Shown piece after piece: positions 59,301 to 64,000 of a stretch of 64,000 nt of DNA; position 1 is the stretch's first letter; every line of letters starts with the position of its first letter. Origin of the DNA: Warburgia ugandensis (taxonomy: Eukaryota; Streptophyta; Magnoliopsida; Canellales; Canellaceae); contig CP141132.1 in the NCBI GenBank assembly GCA_035236585.1, forward strand, positions 18,699,945 to 18,763,944, in the 5' to 3' direction. Under the pieces are notes generated by a model. The model was given only the letters and a program-made list of their open reading frames with translations. It was not told where the DNA came from and ran no database searches. Position numbers and translations under genes: made by a program.

Positions 59301-62300
59301 AAAGACTATTTTGCCCTTTTGATTCTAAAAATGGAGAAAAAAAGGGTTTATTCTTATGAACTCAGAATTGAACGTACTTAGTGTCATTTCAATCAATTTT
59401 TTGAGTACATTCCAAATTTTGATTTCTTAGGTCTCGATTATGAGTAAAATTACCATTTTATCCTTTTATTCATAAAAATAGAGAAAAATAAGGATTTTTC
59501 ATCTAGACTCAAAATTTGATGTACTTACAATCATTTTGATTGATTTTTTAAGTACATTACAAATATCCAAGTTTTAAGTCTTGATTTTTTTTATTTATAA
59601 AAATGAATTCTCTTGGAACTCTAAGTTCCAATTCCACTTTTAGAATTTCCATTTTTAATTTTTAATAATTCAAATATATTCATAAAAATTGGGGTTATTA
59701 TATAGGTACCTCTCATCCCCCTCTATCTATTCTGTTAAATTTCCATGCATAAAGATCACCGTACTGGATTTTTAGGCATATTTTTTCGATGAATCCAATA
59801 CTAGTGATCAAGCTTGAAAACACCTATGAGATGATATTATTTGGGAATTCTAAACCATTGGATGGATTTAGAGGGTCTCAACACCCCAGGATATGTAATC
59901 ACAGTAAAATTTTGTTAGATTTTGGATGTAGATCCTAGTTAAAAGAAAATGGACCAGGACGCTTGCGTCTATTTGTGTCAAAGATGTGGACCCAAAACAC
60001 AAGCGTCTCTGTGTGCACATTGTACATGTGATGCGGGAGGTCTTCGCGTGAGACGCTGCTTGCGTCCCAGTGGCGAAGAACACCATTCGCCTAGTTTTGT
60101 GGTGTTCTCGCAAGCTAGATCAAATCTGGACTGTTAAAATAGATCCGAAGCTTAAAACTTCAATTCAAGGCTCATTTTAACTCCAAATGAAGATATGAAA
60201 GAATTTATAAATGCCTGGGGAAGATTACAATCTAATGAAAACATAAACTTTAAGTTTTATTCACTGTAAATTTCTATAAATCACAAAAAGTGATATTAAT
60301 TCCCAAGATCAGTCAAATCTGACATGATCAGACCTTAGAATTCTAATCCATTAGTGAACTAACGATGTGATTACTTGAATAAATCGATTGGATATAAATG
60401 ATTTGGCAGATCGTAAGATCTTGACTATTAAAAGTAACAAAATCCTTAAAAATACATAATAATATCCTTGATTAGATTGATCAAGATGATCAAGAACTGT
60501 GAATCAGTGTGGATGATGATCTAATGATAAGATCATGAGAAATGAATAGCCTAATGTGGCTAATTTGGGATAGATTGAGATCTATGCCCTTAATTTTGAT
60601 AAAATGGCTTAAAATCTTCTTAATCGATTGGATCCAGAAAGATCAGATCATTTGATAAGATCAATCAATGATTTAGAGATGACATTATATGAGATGATGT
60701 AACAAAAATATGAAAGATTAAGATCTAGGCCTTTGATGGGATGAAAACCCTAGATCTAATGAATAAAAAACAAAGAGGATCATGATGAAGCATAACATGA
60801 GCATTGGAATTACTATTATTGTGAATGTCTTTATTTGCTTAGTAGATTTATTTGGTAAATTTACTTCTTTATACTTTCCTATTATGTAAATTACATGAAA
60901 AATGTAATTAATGAAATATAGATGGACATTTACAATAAATGATGGACATTGACTTAATGGTAGTAAGGGCAATAGTTAGTACGATAATATAAGGATTATA
61001 AATCCTTGGCCAAATTAGGAGAATAATAAACCCATGAATGACATTTTAAATGTTCATGGATTTGATTAAAATCAAATAGCAAGTGTACTTAGTGTTTAAT
61101 GCTCTTAGGAACCTTATGAAGGTTGAGCTAAGGTCAACCCCAGTGAATGCTAAACATGGTGGTTAAGGGGGTTCTCTAATAGAGCCTCGCTCTTTCCCCA
61201 CCTTCTAAAGATATTTGTTGAGGTCTAAATGCCTTCTTATATGAGGATTGAATTAACCACTCTGTGAGTAGCTTTTAGTTGGTAAGCCTTCGTCCATTGG
61301 AAATAAGAAGAGTTGTTTAGAATTAGGAGTGCATAAATTATCTTCAACCAGTAAAACATTAACTGGATGAATAATAATAATAATAATAATGATATTAAGA
61401 TCATAAAAGGATAGTAAAATATCTAATCCTAATAAAAATGGTAATTAAGATAATTAAAGATCAAACAAGATCCATAAGGAGATCTTGAATGATCAAGAAT
61501 AATAAGAATCATAATATTGTGTTAGTATGTATTTTTTAAATTAGTGTAAATGTTAGATTTAAATATAGACCAATAGATTATACTTTTATCAATATGATGC
61601 AAGGAAAAAGATCTAAATCATCCTATGTAAGGATGATAAAAAAAAAAAACAATTAGGAAGTATAAATGAGTTGAGGAATGATTGTATGTATATGATTTGA
61701 CAAACACATGAAGGATATGATGATCAAGATCAATGACAAGATGGATTGTTAAAAGTAAAGGTAAATGGACCTTAAGAGTATATTCAATGTAGAAGATGCA
61801 TGTATTTTACACATGATCTTATCTTGATAACTATGGATTGATTATAATTACCTTAGAACTATTTATGAATCAACAAATGATGTTGAAATAAATACAAAGT
61901 GATTGATTAAGTAATTATGAAATTACTTAAGGTTAGAGTGAGAAGATTTGAACTACATAAGTTGGACTCCCAAATCTTAAGGAAAGAAGTTATATGCATG
62001 TCCTATTATAATGAGACACATAGTCTGTAAGTATGAAATATTATTTTCCATACAAGCATAGGGGCTTGTGATTTTGTTTTAAGACAGGCTTATGCTTGAG
62101 GATGCCAATGCTAGGAGAGTTATGAGGGTTTGGCCACCCACTCTTTGAAACTGATTATGATGATGAGATCATGCCCAAAGAGAGGTAAAATGTCAGGTGG
62201 GGCAATTATGGGAAGGCCACCACTGTGACAGCCATGGTTCCCCCCATACGAACATGGATCTGTATTTTCCACTGTGGTATCAGTGGAGTATTGACCAATT

Positions 62301-62762
62301 ATCCTAGTGTGCTGTACGAATTTTGACTTCAAGCATGGTAGTCCTTGATTATTTTGCATTATAACGCGATTGATTATGGCATAATGAGATGCCTTATGTT
62401 ATGGTATGATGAGATGCCTTATGTTATGGCATGATGAGATGCCTTATTTTATAGCATGATGAGATGCTAGGTAAAAGTTATTGCCCATGTTATATTGGAG
62501 GATGATTCTCAATACAGTATGATTACATATTAAAACCTAGTGTTAATATTGAAATCAATTTGAAAATGAGATATTATTAATTATATTGACTATATTCACA
62601 ATTTTCAGTCGTTTTATTTATATATAATATGTGCATATAATTCATATGATGAGTGAAGGATAAAATGGTTATCCAATTGTATAAATTAATTTATATCATA
62701 AATATAAAGAATTATTGATTTTGAGATATATTGATTATATTTCTTAAATCCCCTACCAAGCA

Positions 62763-62963
62763 TGTAATAACCCCCCAAACTTTGTAAATATTGTTCTGGA
62801 TGTTATTATGTGAAATTGGAATTTTGGAATATAATTGGAATTTTTAACCAAAGAAAATAAAGTTTTATATAAAAATGGAATTTGGAATTGAAACATGAAT
62901 ATTTAGAATGTACTCAAAAAATCAAGTCCAACGACATAAAGAACATTGAAATCAGAGGTCGGA
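62763..62963 (+). mobile_element. Family-L LTR start, copy I
   Basis: It begins TGTAATAACCCCCC, inserted after AAGCA of copy G. It follows the usual family opening through the conserved segment ATCAGAGGTCGGATGAA, then switches to a second family opening (copy J). Its continuation may lie right of the window. Confidence 0.65.

Positions 62964-64000
<1,037 letters not shown>

Larger units (their letters stand above)
55063..59702 (-). mobile_element. Family-L long LTR, copy H, inserted in copy G in reverse
   Basis: Read on the minus strand it begins TATAATAACCCC (TGTAATAACCCC with one G-to-A change) and ends CAGGTCGCCACA. An exact 5-bp duplication TAGGT flanks it (55058-55062 and 59703-59707). 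Length is 4640 bp. It holds a perfect 14-bp inverted repeat at 55440-55477, the mid block (about 55860-55930), a tandem duplication at 56183-56385, and a GC-richer part near 58860-58990. Several of its segments pair with copy G's segments (for example 57180-57210 with 60520-60545), because the two copies face each other. No protein domain is seen. Confidence 0.85.
54147..62762 (+). mobile_element. Family-L long LTR, copy G (split by copy H, right end hidden)
   Basis: It starts TGTGAAAACCC inside the Athila-like integrase. A TATA-like TATAAATA lies at about 54575, followed by a pyrimidine-rich leader (54615-54725). Copy H interrupts it at 55063, and it resumes at 59703 with GGTACCTCTC just after the duplicated TAGGT. 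Its GC-rich block is at 59945-60100 and its mid block at 62075-62300. It is cut again at 62763 by copy I, just after CCCCTACCAAGCA, the sequence that precedes the 3' inverted repeat in copy F. Own length visible is about 3.98 kb. The short AAT repeat near 61372-61389 and an ATGAGATGCCTTA array (62385-62465) are local repeats. Confidence 0.8.

Overview
The window looks like transposon-packed intergenic DNA from a flowering plant with a large nuclear genome. It is AT-rich and carries long CT, GA and GTAT microsatellites, several plant retrotransposon lineages (Ty1-copia, Athila-type Ty3-gypsy, an RTE-type LINE, an Au-like SINE), a CACTA DNA transposon and a plant-specific GRAS gene. The species cannot be named from this. 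Only one convincing host gene is present: an intronless GRAS regulator of the SCL32 type at 20474-21844 (+). All lineage names are from memory of protein motifs and terminal sequences; no database was searched.

Layout. (1) 1-16078 is a decayed copia element on the minus strand (RT start, integrase, protease, gag, primer-binding site, LTR). It is interrupted by three long terminal repeats of one family, here called family L: copy A (ends 2423), copy B (3167-5899, target duplication CTGCT) and copy C (8298-15394, target duplication AATGA). Copy C is itself split by copy D (10838-14393). (2) 16079-25250 is the gene island: an Au-like SINE, a hairpin MITE-like repeat, tandem duplications, the GRAS gene with a CT-rich leader and a polyadenylation signal, then plain intergenic DNA. 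(3) 25250-46080 is an RTE LINE on the minus strand. It is split between its reverse transcriptase and endonuclease parts by a 17.75-kb CACTA transposon (27458-45207, target duplication ATT). The CACTA carries a decayed TNP2 transposase and a decayed Ulp1-type protease gene, and was itself invaded by family-L copies E and F and other repeats. (4) 46080-49287 is mixed repeat DNA with a second RTE fragment. (5) From 49288 onward lies an Athila-like gypsy element on the minus strand (LTR 49288-51893, integrase end at 53830-54146). It is cut by family-L copy G, which is cut by the oppositely oriented copy H (55063-59702, target duplication TAGGT) and by copies I and J at the window end.

Family L is the dominant theme. 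Copies are about 2.7 to 4.6 kb, begin TGTAA(C/T)A or a decayed form, end near TGTCACA, show no protein domain, and where complete are flanked by 5-bp duplications. They behave as solo LTRs of a long-LTR gypsy element, probably Del/Tekay-like. Two inverted repeats inside them keep their pairing through paired base changes between copies. That covariation is the most interesting signal I found. I saw no host gene cluster, CRISPR array or new enzyme system.
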